Source: Clostridia bacterium (GTDB lineage: Bacteria > Bacillota > Clostridia > Christensenellales > Aristaeellaceae). From it: DNA of 38,042 bases. The position numbers and the translations under genes were made by a program. The notes beneath the pieces were generated by a model. The model was not told the origin of the DNA. It did no database searches and was given only the letters and a program-made list of their open reading frames with translations. Below are positions 1-7,590 of this stretch, piece after piece (positions within the stretch are counted from its first letter, which is position 1; each line of letters begins with the position of its first letter). The stretch lies in NCBI GenBank assembly GCA_017550035.1, contig JAFYLS010000033.1, forward strand, positions 1-38,042, read 5' to 3'.

Positions 1-52
1 CCTACGAATGCGGGAGTCAAAGTCCCGTGCCTTACCGCTTGGCTACACCCCA
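1..52 (-). tRNA. tRNA-Gln (TTG), 3' part cut by window edge
   Basis: Read on the minus strand, the gene starts TGGGGTGTAGCC and contains a D-arm and an anticodon stem CGGGA/TCCCG around loop CTTTGAC, giving anticodon TTG (glutamine). The variable region begins at the left edge, so the T-arm and acceptor 3' strand lie outside the window. It is the last visible member of a tandem Arg-His-Gln cluster. Confidence 0.93.
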
Positions 53-123
53 ACATCGGCATCCAAGCCAAGTTCGCGACTTTGGTGTCCCTCATTCCAG
101 GCATACGCCCTTCTGAGAAAAAG

Positions 124-200
124 TGGGGTGGGTAGTGGGAGTCGAACCCACGATATCCAGAGCCACAATCTGGCGCTCTAACCACTGAACTATACCCACC
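124..200 (-). tRNA. tRNA-His (GTG)
   Basis: On the minus strand, G at 200 serves as the extra -1 nucleotide typical of tRNA-His. GTGGGTA (199-193) pairs with TACCCAC (134-128). The discriminator is C127 and CCA is encoded at 126-124. The anticodon stem CCAGA/TCTGG encloses TTGTGGC, so the anticodon is GTG. The T-loop TTCGACT is intact. It lies 15 bases downstream of tRNA-Arg. Confidence 0.97.
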
Positions 201-215
201 ATGCAAGCACGAAGT

Positions 216-292
<77 letters not shown>

Positions 293-352
293 ACGTTCCG
301 CCGCGGAACAGCATGTGGATAACCGCAAAAGTCATCCCGCTGACAAGCATAG

Positions 353-381
353 ATGTTATCACACTTCATTCCGCTTGTCAA
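353..381 (-). promoter_or_regulatory. Sigma-A-type promoter of the tRNA cluster
   Basis: On the minus strand a perfect -35 TTGACA (381-376) is followed after 17 bases by TAACAT (358-353). The predicted start lies about 50 bases upstream of tRNA-Arg. A small palindrome GTTCC/GGAAC at 295-308 sits in the leader just before the tRNA and may be a processing signal. The rest of 293-463 holds no gene, and I see no convincing rarA terminator there. Confidence 0.8.
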
Positions 382-463
382 GCATTTTCCAGCACTTTTT
401 CCAACTTTTTTTATAAAAAGCGTATTCACTTGCACCCGGCATTCCCAAAGTTGTTGGAGCGGA

Positions 464-1774
464 TTATTTCCGTTCCTTCAGTTTATGAATTTTGGCTTCA
501 TGGCCCTGATCCGTAGGATGGTAATAGGTCACATGCTTCATATCATCCGGCATGTACTGCTGCATCACCCAGTGACCGGGATAGTCGTGAGGATATTTGT
601 ATTCTTTCCCTGTTTTGACCCCCAGACGCTCATTTCCGGGATAGTGGGAATCCCGCAGATATTCGGGCACGGGACCATAGCCGCCTTTTTCGGCGTCCAT
701 CATCGCAGCCGTGATGGCATTGACCACGCTGTTGGACTTGGGACTTTCGCACACGGCAATGATCGCCTGCGCCAGAGGCAGTTTTGCTTCCGGCATCCCC
801 ATCATTTCCAGCGCCTGCGCAGCAGACACCGCCTGCAGCATGGCAATGGGATTTGCAAGACCCACATCCTCGCTGGCATGGGCCATGATGCGTCTTGCCA
901 GCATACGGGGATCGGCACCGGCATAGATCAGTCTGGAAAACCACAAAAGAGCGGCATCGCTGTCGCTGCCGCGCATGGACTTGCAGAAAGCCGACAACAT
1001 ATCGTAAAACTGCGTATCGTCGCACCGCAGCATGGGTTTCTGGATGCTTTCTTCGGCAATATCCATCGTGATGCGGATGCGTCCGCCCACGGTGGGGGTC
1101 GTCAGCGCAGCCAGTTCCAGCGCATTAAGGGCGGTGCGCACATCGCCTCCCGCCACATGCGAAAAATGGTGCAGCGCTTCTTCGTCAATATCCACATTCA
1201 TTTTGCCAAGGCCCCGTTCCTCATCCCGGGCAGCCTGCAGAAGCACATCTTCCACATCCTGCTGGCTCAGCGGTTCAAAGGCAAACACACGGCACCGGCT
1301 GACGATAGCCGGCGTCATGGAAATCATAGGATTTTCGGTCGTGGAACCAATAAAACGGATGAGGCCTTCCTCCATGGCAGGCAGAATGGAATCACTTTGG
1401 GCTTTAGACCAGCGGTGACATTCATCCAGCAAAAGATAGGTAGCCTGCCCGTACATGGCACGGCGGTCAGCCGCCAGTTTCAGCTGCTCCCTCACGTCGC
1501 TCACGCCGCTGGTAACAGCGTTCATTTTCACAAACGCTGCCTGTGTCATGTGGGCAATCACACTGGCAAGCGTGGTCTTTCCGCAGCCGGGCGGGCCGTA
1601 AAAAATACAGCTGGTCAGCCGGTCCGCTTCAATCGCGCGACGCAAAAGACGCCCCGGGCCCACAATGTGGCGCTGGCCGAAAAATTCGTCCAGATTACGG
1701 GGGCGCATACGGTCCGCCAGCGGACTCAACTGCTTTTTTTCTTCCTGAAACAGGCTTTCATCAAACAAACTCAT
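464..1774 (-). CDS. rarA: Replication-associated recombination protein A (RarA/MgsA)
   Basis: AAA+ ATPase of the clamp-loader clade that acts at stalled replication forks; the family works with SSB and RecA. The 436-residue product shows Walker A GPPGCGKT (60-67), Walker B LLLDECHR (114-121) and sensor-1 STTEN (144-148). The C-terminal half contains the helical tetramerisation region, with TAAMMDAEKGGYGPVPEYLRD-like segments typical of the family. Length and full collinearity match RarA. Its ATG (1774-1772) overlaps the TGA of the upstream nitroreductase-like gene as ATGA, so translation is probably coupled, and both share the promoter at 2555-2583. The coupling with a reductase looks like operon sharing rather than a pathway link. 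The family call is very secure. Confidence 0.96.
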   Translation of the reverse strand: MSLFDESLFQEEKKQLSPLADRMRPRNLDEFFGQRHIVGPGRLLRRAIEADRLTSCIFYGPPGCGKTTLASVIAHMTQAAFVKMNAVTSGVSDVREQLKLAADRRAMYGQATYLLLDECHRWSKAQSDSILPAMEEGLIRFIGSTTENPMISMTPAIVSRCRVFAFEPLSQQDVEDVLLQAARDEERGLGKMNVDIDEEALHHFSHVAGGDVRTALNALELAALTTPTVGGRIRITMDIAEESIQKPMLRCDDTQFYDMLSAFCKSMRGSDSDAALLWFSRLIYAGADPRMLARRIMAHASEDVGLANPIAMLQAVSAAQALEMMGMPEAKLPLAQAIIAVCESPKSNSVVNAITAAMMDAEKGGYGPVPEYLRDSHYPGNERLGVKTGKEYKYPHDYPGHWVMQQYMPDDMKHVTYYHPTDQGHEAKIHKLKERK

Positions 1775-2535
1775 ATCCGATCCTCAGCCAGAAGCGTGGC
1801 AACCTCTCGGCCCTCGCCCCAATACACCACATGTTCTTTTTCCTGCACACCCAAAGACATATGCAGAATAGCAATACCCATATCCAGCCTGGAACCCACA
1901 AAAGACCGCTTCAGCAGCTGCAAGGTGCGCCCCGCATAATTCAGCTGCCAGGGCTGAAGATTGATGCCGGAGGGGGCAATGCGTACACACTCCGCTGCAT
2001 TATAGGCCCACAGAGGCCACTGATCCGGCGCGGTAAAGCAGATATCGCGAAGGTTGCGGCGTTTGCGCTCCTTATTGCCCATATCCGCAGGCACGCCAAG
2101 AGGAGTAATGGCCACGATCTTTTCATTCTCATTCAGTTCCGCATCCACGGCGCTGCGATGATAAGTACCGGCCACCCAGCAGGTGCCAAGGCCCATATTC
2201 ACCGCTTCCAGCATGAAAGCTTCACCGCTGATGCCCATATGTTCCAGGGCATGGGGCACATTCATATCCACAATAAAGGCGGCATAGCAGGAAGTACCCA
2301 TGATGGTTTCCACAAAGGGCATGGACCCGTACAGCTTCTTCTCATCGCACTCCCGGATTTCAATCCGCGTGCCGGGCAGACACAAACGTGCAGAGGCATA
2401 CTGCAGAGCGCTCAACTGTTCCCCATCGGGTGCAGAAATAAAGGTACGCACGCTTTCCCTGCGGCTTACAGCAGCATAAAAACGGGCGCGCTGCGCCGGT
2501 GTATAAAAACCGTTGATTGCACACTTTTCCATCAT
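1771..2535 (-). CDS. Nitroreductase-family protein (TM1586-like)
   Basis: A 254-residue protein resembling the nitroreductase-like superfamily, in which two FMN-binding half domains are joined in one chain (TM1586-type). Supporting segments are SRRESVRTF near the N-terminus (the usual R-x-S-x-R motif), GTSCYAAFIVD, MGLGTCWVAG and the C-terminal PSGINLQPW, which corresponds to the PSaxNxQPW FMN-contact motif. The substrate is unknown. I chose the ATG at 2535 because AGGAGGT lies 7 bases upstream; upstream in-frame sequence runs through the promoter and is not coding. The gene ends with a TGA that overlaps the rarA start. A role in flavin-dependent reduction is inferred from the family only. 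Confidence 0.85.
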   Translation of the reverse strand: MMEKCAINGFYTPAQRARFYAAVSRRESVRTFISAPDGEQLSALQYASARLCLPGTRIEIRECDEKKLYGSMPFVETIMGTSCYAAFIVDMNVPHALEHMGISGEAFMLEAVNMGLGTCWVAGTYHRSAVDAELNENEKIVAITPLGVPADMGNKERKRRNLRDICFTAPDQWPLWAYNAAECVRIAPSGINLQPWQLNYAGRTLQLLKRSFVGSRLDMGIAILHMSLGVQEKEHVVYWGEGREVATLLAEDRI

Positions 2536-2554
2536 TTTCCTACCTCCTTTGGGT

Positions 2555-2583
2555 ATTGTAACACGCACAAATGTACCCGTCAA
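2555..2583 (-). promoter_or_regulatory. Promoter of the nitroreductase-rarA operon
   Basis: The minus strand reads TTGACG (2583-2578), 17 bases, then TACAAT (2560-2555), immediately upstream of the ribosome binding site of the nitroreductase gene. Its close fit to the sigma-A consensus and a very short leader make it convincing. Confidence 0.8.
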
Positions 2584-2633
2584 CAAAGAGCCTGCTTCAA
2601 TTCTGTTACAAAACAAAGGCAGACTGTCACACA

Positions 2634-2666
2634 GAAAAAAAGACGCGGAGCGCTTTGCTCCGCGTC
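2634..2666 (-). terminator. Rho-independent terminator of htpG
   Basis: A 10-bp perfect stem (GACGCGGAGC paired with GCTCCGCGTC) closes a five-base loop. On the minus strand a run of seven T follows directly. It lies 15 bases after the htpG stop codon and isolates htpG from the downstream nitroreductase-rarA operon. Confidence 0.92.
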
Positions 2667-2680
2667 CTATGCAATTGAAA

Positions 2681-4504
2681 TTACTTCCGGTCAGCCAGCA
2701 GGGCGGCAAGACGGTTGCTGCGATGGAGGAACAGGCGCAGATCCTCCTGTTCCAGAGGACGGCTGCTCATACGCGCCACATCATACAGGTGCAGGCACAG
2801 CATATCGCGCACTTCGCCTTCTTCCATGGAAGCCAGCTTCTTTACCGTTTCACAGGCGCGGTTCAGCACCAGGGTGTACTTGACGGGGAAGCCAAAGTCC
2901 TGACCATAGATGGCGCTCATTTCCTTGTAGCGGCGCATCTGTTCATCTTCCAGCAGCATTAGAGGCAGTTCCCGGTCGCTGAAGGCTTCCATCTTAACCG
3001 TCAGTTCCTGATCGGCAAGGGCATCCCGGAACATTTTTTCCAACTGAGAAAGATCCAGGTTCTTGCCCTCTTCGGTATCCTCGGTCAAACCGTCCACATC
3101 GGCGTCCACACGCACAAAGCGTTCGCCGCCTTCCTGCATGGTCATTTCCATGAAGGACATGAAATTCATGTCAATCAGGGTATCCATCACCGCCACGTCA
3201 ATGCCCTTATCGGTATAGAGCTTGATCTGCGCCGCCTGACGATTGCTTTCGGTGGTATAATACACCTTCTTTTCAGCTTTTGCAGTGTTGCGGGACTTAT
3301 ACTCTTCCACCGTCAGGTATTCACCCTGCGTAGTCTTCAGCAGCAGGCTGCCCTTTACCAGATCATAGAACTTCTGATCCCGCATGCAGCCGTACTTGAC
3401 AAAAGGATGGATATCGTCCCAATAGGTTTCATACTGCTTGCGTTCCACATTGAACAGGCTGTTCAGTTTGTCCGCCACCTTCTTGGTAATGTGAGCGGAA
3501 AGGCGCTTCACATAACCATCGTTCTGCAGGAAGGAACGGCTGACATTGAGGGGCAGATCGGGACAATCAATAACACCCTTGAGCAGCATGAGGAATTCAG
3601 GAATCACTTCCTTGATGTTGTCCGCCACGAACACCTGACGGTTGAACAGTTTGATCTCGCCTTCCTGACCGCCAAAGTCCTTGCGAATGCGAGGGAAGTA
3701 GAGAATACCCTTCAGATTGAAGGGATAGTCCACATTCAGATGCACCCAGAAAAGGGGCTCCTCAAAGGTATGGAACAGGCGGCGGTACGTTTCCTTGTAT
3801 TCTTCCTCGGTGCAGTCCTTGGGGTTCTTCAGCCACAGGGGACTCACATCATTGACGGGTTTTTCCTCTTTTTCTTCAGCGTTTTCTTCCTTCTGTTCAG
3901 ACACATCTTCCAGATAAATCGGAACGCTCATATAGCCGCAGTAGCGGTCCAGCACCTGACGCACACGGAAGGCATCCAGGAATTCTTTTTCTTCATCCGT
4001 GATGTGCAGCGTCATGGTGGTGCCGCGCTGCGTGCGTCCGCCCTCGCCCATTTCAAACTGCATGCCGTCTTCGCTCTGCCAGATGACGGGCGCAGCGTTT
4101 TCTTTCCAGGACAAAGTATCAATGGTCACCTTGTCAGCCGCCATGAAGGCAGAATAAAAGCCCAGACCAAAATGTCCGATGATGCCGCTCTTGTCATCGC
4201 CGGTATAATTCTTCAAAAATTCTTCAGCGCTGGAAAAAGCCACCTGATTGATGTACTTTTCCACTTCTTCATAGGTCATGCCAATGCCGTTGTCGGTGAT
4301 GCGGATTTCACCCGCTTCCTTATCTACGGTCACCGTCACGCGCAGGTCTTCATTTTCGCCTTTGCCCAGCATCTTATATTTCGTGATGGCGTCGCAGCCG
4401 TTGCTCACCATTTCACGGATGAAAATATCCTTGTCAGAATACAGCCAGCGCTTAATGACCGGCATGATGTTTTGTGCATGGATGGAAATATTGCCTTTCT
4501 GCAT
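2681..4504 (-). CDS. htpG: Molecular chaperone HtpG (Hsp90 family)
   Basis: Cytosolic ATP-dependent chaperone of 607 residues. The N-terminal GHKL ATPase domain shows E31 and N35 in REMVSNGCDA, DNGIGM (71-76) and the lid motif GHFGLGFYS (110-118). A charged linker rich in E and K (about 200-225) precedes the middle domain, which has the NVSRSFLQND arginine region. The C-terminal dimerisation domain follows. The start is the ATG at 4504, preceded by AGGAGG nine bases upstream; the longer frame would run into the leader hairpin. A CIRCE operator and an extended -10 promoter lie upstream, so HrcA control is likely. The Shine-Dalgarno sequence is part of an inverted repeat (see the leader feature). 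The SNGCDA variant of the usual SNASDA motif is a small oddity. Confidence 0.97.
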   Translation of the reverse strand: MQKGNISIHAQNIMPVIKRWLYSDKDIFIREMVSNGCDAITKYKMLGKGENEDLRVTVTVDKEAGEIRITDNGIGMTYEEVEKYINQVAFSSAEEFLKNYTGDDKSGIIGHFGLGFYSAFMAADKVTIDTLSWKENAAPVIWQSEDGMQFEMGEGGRTQRGTTMTLHITDEEKEFLDAFRVRQVLDRYCGYMSVPIYLEDVSEQKEENAEEKEEKPVNDVSPLWLKNPKDCTEEEYKETYRRLFHTFEEPLFWVHLNVDYPFNLKGILYFPRIRKDFGGQEGEIKLFNRQVFVADNIKEVIPEFLMLLKGVIDCPDLPLNVSRSFLQNDGYVKRLSAHITKKVADKLNSLFNVERKQYETYWDDIHPFVKYGCMRDQKFYDLVKGSLLLKTTQGEYLTVEEYKSRNTAKAEKKVYYTTESNRQAAQIKLYTDKGIDVAVMDTLIDMNFMSFMEMTMQEGGERFVRVDADVDGLTEDTEEGKNLDLSQLEKMFRDALADQELTVKMEAFSDRELPLMLLEDEQMRRYKEMSAIYGQDFGFPVKYTLVLNRACETVKKLASMEEGEVRDMLCLHLYDVARMSSRPLEQEDLRLFLHRSNRLAALLADRK

Positions 4505-4507
4505 ACC

Positions 4508-4561
4508 AAAAAACCTCCTGTAAACATCGGATTCCAAGCAAGAATCCCATATACAGGAGGT
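4508..4561 (-). promoter_or_regulatory. htpG leader hairpin: terminator-like element containing the Shine-Dalgarno
   Basis: ACCTCCTGTA (minus 4561-4552) is perfectly complementary to TACAGGAGGT (minus 4522-4513), which contains the htpG ribosome binding site. An inner stem GGATTC/GAATCC (4547-4542 and 4534-4529) lies between them, and six T (4513-4508) follow the 3' arm. In an RNA that includes both arms, the ribosome binding site is sealed and the structure resembles an intrinsic terminator. The 5' arm abuts the -10 box, so RNA started at the local promoter should lack most of that arm. Confidence 0.7.
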
Positions 4562-4590
4562 ATTATAGCACGAGGCTCACAGAAAGGCAA
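4562..4590 (-). promoter_or_regulatory. Extended -10 promoter of htpG
   Basis: The minus strand has TTGCCT (4590-4585), a 17-base spacer and TATAAT (4567-4562) preceded by TGC, an extended -10. Transcription should begin near 4552-4556, inside the 5' arm of the leader hairpin. Confidence 0.78.
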
Positions 4591-4598
4591 CAGGCAAA

Positions 4599-4625
4599 TT
4601 AGCACTCAAGTATGTCAAGTGCTAA
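4599..4625 (-). promoter_or_regulatory. CIRCE operator (HrcA binding site) upstream of htpG
   Basis: On the plus strand TTAGCACTC, nine bases, then AAGTGCTAA. The CIRCE consensus is TTAGCACTC-N9-GAGTGCTAA, so 17 of 18 arm positions match and the spacer is exact. It ends about nine bases upstream of the -35 box of htpG and lies in the gap after the GNAT gene. Confidence 0.92.
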
Positions 4626-4635
4626 CTTTGACGCT

Positions 4636-5154
4636 TTATGTCAGATCAATCCAATAGCGCTGCTCGATGCCGTCCTCTGTTACAATCTCATTTTCCAGCA
4701 CGCCGCCATTTCTAATGATGGTACGGGCAGATGGAATGTTATCTTTATCACATACCATCAGCACCCGATCAATCCCCAGTTCCCGGCATTTTTCCAGTGC
4801 CAGACGAACAAGTTCAGTACCATACCCCTTACCGCGTTCGGAAGGGCGCACCCCGTCCCCGATATGACCGCCGTGAAGCAACAGATATTCGTTGAGTTCA
4901 TGGCGGATGTTCACAGCACCAATCATGCGGCAGCGTGCTTCGTCTAATGCAAAATACACACTGTCACGAACATATTGTTCACTGCTTTTTGCAACTTCAA
5001 GCATGGCCACATAGCGATCGTAGTCGCGGTAATCCATCTGCCCCTTTTTCCAGATCGTCCAGGGTGTAACGCTGCTTTCCGCTTGCGTCCACTCATCCAT
5101 CATGTCAATGAGCAGCGGCATATGCTTTCTGTCCAATTTGACCAGTGTAAGCAT
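4636..5154 (-). CDS. GNAT-family N-acetyltransferase
   Basis: A 172-residue single-domain acetyl-CoA-dependent acyltransferase. The acetyl-CoA loop is visible as VRPSERGKGYGTE (102-114), matching the R/Q-x-x-G-x-G/A signature. It is followed by a helix (LVRLALEKCRELG) and the strand VLMVCDKDNIPSARTIIRNGG that typifies the family C-terminus. The substrate cannot be inferred. The ATG at 5154 has GGAG six bases upstream, within an 11-base gap after the ABC-F stop codon, so both genes probably share one transcript. No separate terminator is seen before the htpG leader hairpin. It could be an amino-acid or antibiotic acetyltransferase, but nothing in the sequence decides this. Confidence 0.88.
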   Translation of the reverse strand: MLTLVKLDRKHMPLLIDMMDEWTQAESSVTPWTIWKKGQMDYRDYDRYVAMLEVAKSSEQYVRDSVYFALDEARCRMIGAVNIRHELNEYLLLHGGHIGDGVRPSERGKGYGTELVRLALEKCRELGIDRVLMVCDKDNIPSARTIIRNGGVLENEIVTEDGIEQRYWIDLT

Positions 5155-5165
5155 CCATATTCTCC

Positions 5166-7094
5166 TTAGTCTTCTGCTTCCGCCAAGGCTTCTTCCGCTT
5201 CTTCCCAGGCGGTATAAGCCGCGGCAAGGGCATTTTTCAGTTCCTGATATTTCCGGCTGGCAGCTTCGGCGCCGGCAGGATCGGCATAAGTCGCAGGATC
5301 CGCCATTACACTTTCGTGCTCGGCCACCGCTTCTTCACACAGCAGTACTCTATTTTCCGCTTCCTTCACGGCGTTTTTCAATACCTTCAGCTGCTCTTTT
5401 GCCATGCGCTGACGGCGCTTCTCCTTGCCTGCTTCCGTACGCGTCATACCGCGGAACTCTTCTTCATCTTCCTGACCGGCACGGCGTTTTTCCAGCATCA
5501 TCATGTAGTCGTCATAATTGCCCTGGAACATCTCAATGCCATGTTCGCCCATCACCGCCACTTTGTTGGCAAAGCGGTTGATAAAATAGCGGTCATGAGA
5601 AACGGCCAGAATGGTGCCGGGAAAATCCTCCAGCGCATCTTCCAGTACTTCGCGGGAATCCATATCCAGGTGGTTGGTCGGTTCGTCCAGCAGCAGCACA
5701 TTGTCCCTGCGGAGCATCAGTTTGGTCAGCGCCACACGGCCTTTCTCACCGCCGGACAGGGTAGAAACAGGCGAAAACACATCTTCGCCCGTAAACAGGA
5801 ACAGGCCCAGTGCGCTGCGCACCTGTGTCTGGTCCAATCTTACAAAATCATCCCACACTTCACGGAGCACCGTTTTATCCCCGTGCAGCGTTTTCTGCTG
5901 CTGATCGTAATACCCCAGATCCACATTGGCACCCCAGCGCGCCGCGCCCCAATCCGGCGTTTCTTCGCCGATCAGGCATTTGAGGAAGGTGGATTTGCCG
6001 ATACCGTTGCGGCCAATCAATGCAATACGGTCGCCGGCATACATTTTCAGATCCACATGGTCAAAAAGCTTGCGGCCGTCATAGGACTTTTCAAAATCCT
6101 TGACCGCCAGCACATCCTCGCCCGTTTTACGGTTTACACCAAAGGAGAAGTGGACCTGCTTTTCTTCCATCGGCCTGTCCAGACGCTCGATCTTGTCCAG
6201 TACCTTCTGGCGGCTTTCCGCCCGGCGAATGGATTTTTCCCGGTTGAAGGAACGGAGCTTGGCAATTACCTTTTCCTGCCGTTCAATTTCCGCCTGCTGC
6301 AGTTCATAGGCCTTCATGCGGGCTTCAAACCGCTCGGTACGCAGTTCCATATAACGGGAATAGTTGCCTTCGTACTGTTCGCTGACGCCCAGCAGTATTT
6401 CGGTCATATTGGTGCATACCCGGTCCAGAAAATAACGGTCATGGCTGACCACAATCACAGCGCCCTTATAGCCCGTCAGATACTTTTCCAGCCAGCTGAG
6501 CGCATTCAGGTCCAGATGGTTGGTAGGTTCGTCCAGCAGCAAAAGATCGGGCTTTTGCAAAAGCAGACGAGCCAGACACAAGCGGGTCAGTTCACCGCCT
6601 GACAAGGTGGATGCATCCTGATTCCACTGTTCCCGGGGAAAACCCATGCCCAGCAGCGCACCCTGAATCAGCGACGGCCAGGAATAACCGTCCCCTTCTT
6701 CAAACCGGGCCTGCAGGCGTTCGTAATCCGCGCCCAGCTTTTCAAGCGTTTTTTGATCCTGCACCAGGGCCATATCTTCTTCCATGCGGCGCAGTTTCTT
6801 TTCCATTTCCTGCACAGGCAAAAAAACGTCCTCCAGTTCCTGAAGCACGGTATTGCCTTCCTTTACGGTACACTGCTGTTCCAGATATCCCAGCCGCAAT
6901 CCCTTGCTCAGGGAAAAACTGCCGCCGTCATAATGCAGCTGCCCGGAAAGGATACGCAAAAGGGTGGTTTTTCCGCAGCCATTCACGCCAACCAGACCCA
7001 TACGCTGACCATTTTGCAGCGTAAGCGTCACATCCTTAAGTACTTCGTCCGTACCGAAGGCTTTCTGCAGGTTCTGTACTGTTAAAATGATCAC
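5166..7094 (-). CDS. ABC-F family ATPase (Uup/YdiF-like)
   Basis: A soluble protein with two ABC domains and no membrane segments. ABC-F members bind the ribosomal E-site region and relieve stalled translation or protect against antibiotics. The first domain has GVNGCGKTT, LSGGE and LLLDEPTNHLD. The second has GRNGIGKST, LSGGEKGR and a second LLLDEPTNHLD. Between them lies the charged linker FNREKSIRRAESRQKVLDKIE, the ABC-F interdomain arm. A C-terminal coiled coil rich in K, E and A (about 560-640) places it near Uup/YdiF. I prefer the GTG at 7094 (642 residues) because AGGGG lies five bases upstream; a TTG at 7112 is the alternative. Resistance versus housekeeping function cannot be told apart here, though the setting suggests housekeeping. 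Confidence 0.92.
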   Translation of the reverse strand: MIILTVQNLQKAFGTDEVLKDVTLTLQNGQRMGLVGVNGCGKTTLLRILSGQLHYDGGSFSLSKGLRLGYLEQQCTVKEGNTVLQELEDVFLPVQEMEKKLRRMEEDMALVQDQKTLEKLGADYERLQARFEEGDGYSWPSLIQGALLGMGFPREQWNQDASTLSGGELTRLCLARLLLQKPDLLLLDEPTNHLDLNALSWLEKYLTGYKGAVIVVSHDRYFLDRVCTNMTEILLGVSEQYEGNYSRYMELRTERFEARMKAYELQQAEIERQEKVIAKLRSFNREKSIRRAESRQKVLDKIERLDRPMEEKQVHFSFGVNRKTGEDVLAVKDFEKSYDGRKLFDHVDLKMYAGDRIALIGRNGIGKSTFLKCLIGEETPDWGAARWGANVDLGYYDQQQKTLHGDKTVLREVWDDFVRLDQTQVRSALGLFLFTGEDVFSPVSTLSGGEKGRVALTKLMLRRDNVLLLDEPTNHLDMDSREVLEDALEDFPGTILAVSHDRYFINRFANKVAVMGEHGIEMFQGNYDDYMMMLEKRRAGQEDEEEFRGMTRTEAGKEKRRQRMAKEQLKVLKNAVKEAENRVLLCEEAVAEHESVMADPATYADPAGAEAASRKYQELKNALAAAYTAWEEAEEALAEAED

Positions 7095-7177
7095 TTGTTC
7101 CCCTGTCCCCAATCCGAATCGAAGCAGATGATCGATTCACAAAAGTCAAATGCAGATAAAAAACTACAGGAAGATAC

Positions 7178-7210
7178 GAAAAGAAGGGGCTGACAAACAC
7201 AGTCAGCCCC
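7178..7210 (-). terminator. Terminator of secG
   Basis: The minus strand has GGGGCTGAC, a 7-base loop and GTCAGCCCC (stem positions 7202-7210 and 7186-7194), followed by TTCTTTTCG. It lies 36 bases past the secG stop. The T-tract is interrupted by C but should suffice. Confidence 0.85.
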
Positions 7211-7246
7211 AATTCATCACGCTTGCTTACGTCTGATCAGAAGCGA

Positions 7247-7486
7247 TCAGGAAATGAAGAGCATGACCAGAGCCAGCACAACGAACACGGCAGCAGACAC
7301 CTTGGTGCCCATAGCCATCTTGCCTTCGAAAGTACTGTTCTTGTTCTTACCAAAGAACGTTTCGCTGTTGCCGCCGGTGAGGCCCGCCATACCGTCAGAA
7401 TCGCTGGACTGCAGCATAACAGTCACGATCATCACGATGGAGGACAGAATCAGCAAAATGTTCACAATAATCTGAGCAGCGTTCAT
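7247..7486 (-). CDS. secG: Preprotein translocase subunit SecG
   Basis: A 79-residue membrane protein, accessory subunit of the SecYEG channel. The family pattern is clear: an N-terminal membrane helix (VNILLILSSIVMIVTVMLQ), then a loop with SSDSDGMAGLTGG and the conserved ETFFGKNK, then a second helix (VSAAVFVVLALVMLF). The ATG at 7486 has AAGGAGGG seven bases upstream. The frame is open much further upstream, but that part is the leader and spmB region. It has its own promoter at 7517-7545 and a terminator, so it is monocistronic rather than part of the usual secG-rnr-smpB operon, at least within this window. Confidence 0.95.
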   Translation of the reverse strand: MNAAQIIVNILLILSSIVMIVTVMLQSSDSDGMAGLTGGNSETFFGKNKNSTFEGKMAMGTKVSAAVFVVLALVMLFIS

Positions 7487-7516
7487 AATAAAACCCTCCT
7501 TGAAAGTCACCGTGTT

Positions 7517-7545
7517 ATTGTAGCATACACTCTGTGAAATTACAA
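7517..7545 (-). promoter_or_regulatory. Promoter of secG
   Basis: The minus strand has TTGTAA (7545-7540), 17 bases, then TACAAT (7522-7517) with an upstream TGC that makes an extended -10. It lies about 16 bases upstream of the secG ribosome binding site. Confidence 0.75.
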
Positions 7546-7590
7546 GGAAAATTTTGAAATTCGTGTTCTTTTTCGGCAGATTCGTCCATT

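Noticed and set aside
353..1939. A 528-codon plus-strand open frame opposite rarA
   Set aside because: It is a mirror frame of a well-supported gene, shows no domain signature and has low-complexity His/Arg/Gly composition.
4608..4618. TTGACA inside CIRCE as the htpG -35 box
   Set aside because: No acceptable -10 hexamer occurs 15-19 bases downstream; the TTGCCT/TATAAT pair is much better.
5166..7094. The ABC-F gene as an antibiotic-resistance determinant
   Set aside because: No mobile signs and a housekeeping setting; motifs fit Uup/YdiF-like members as well, so resistance was not claimed.
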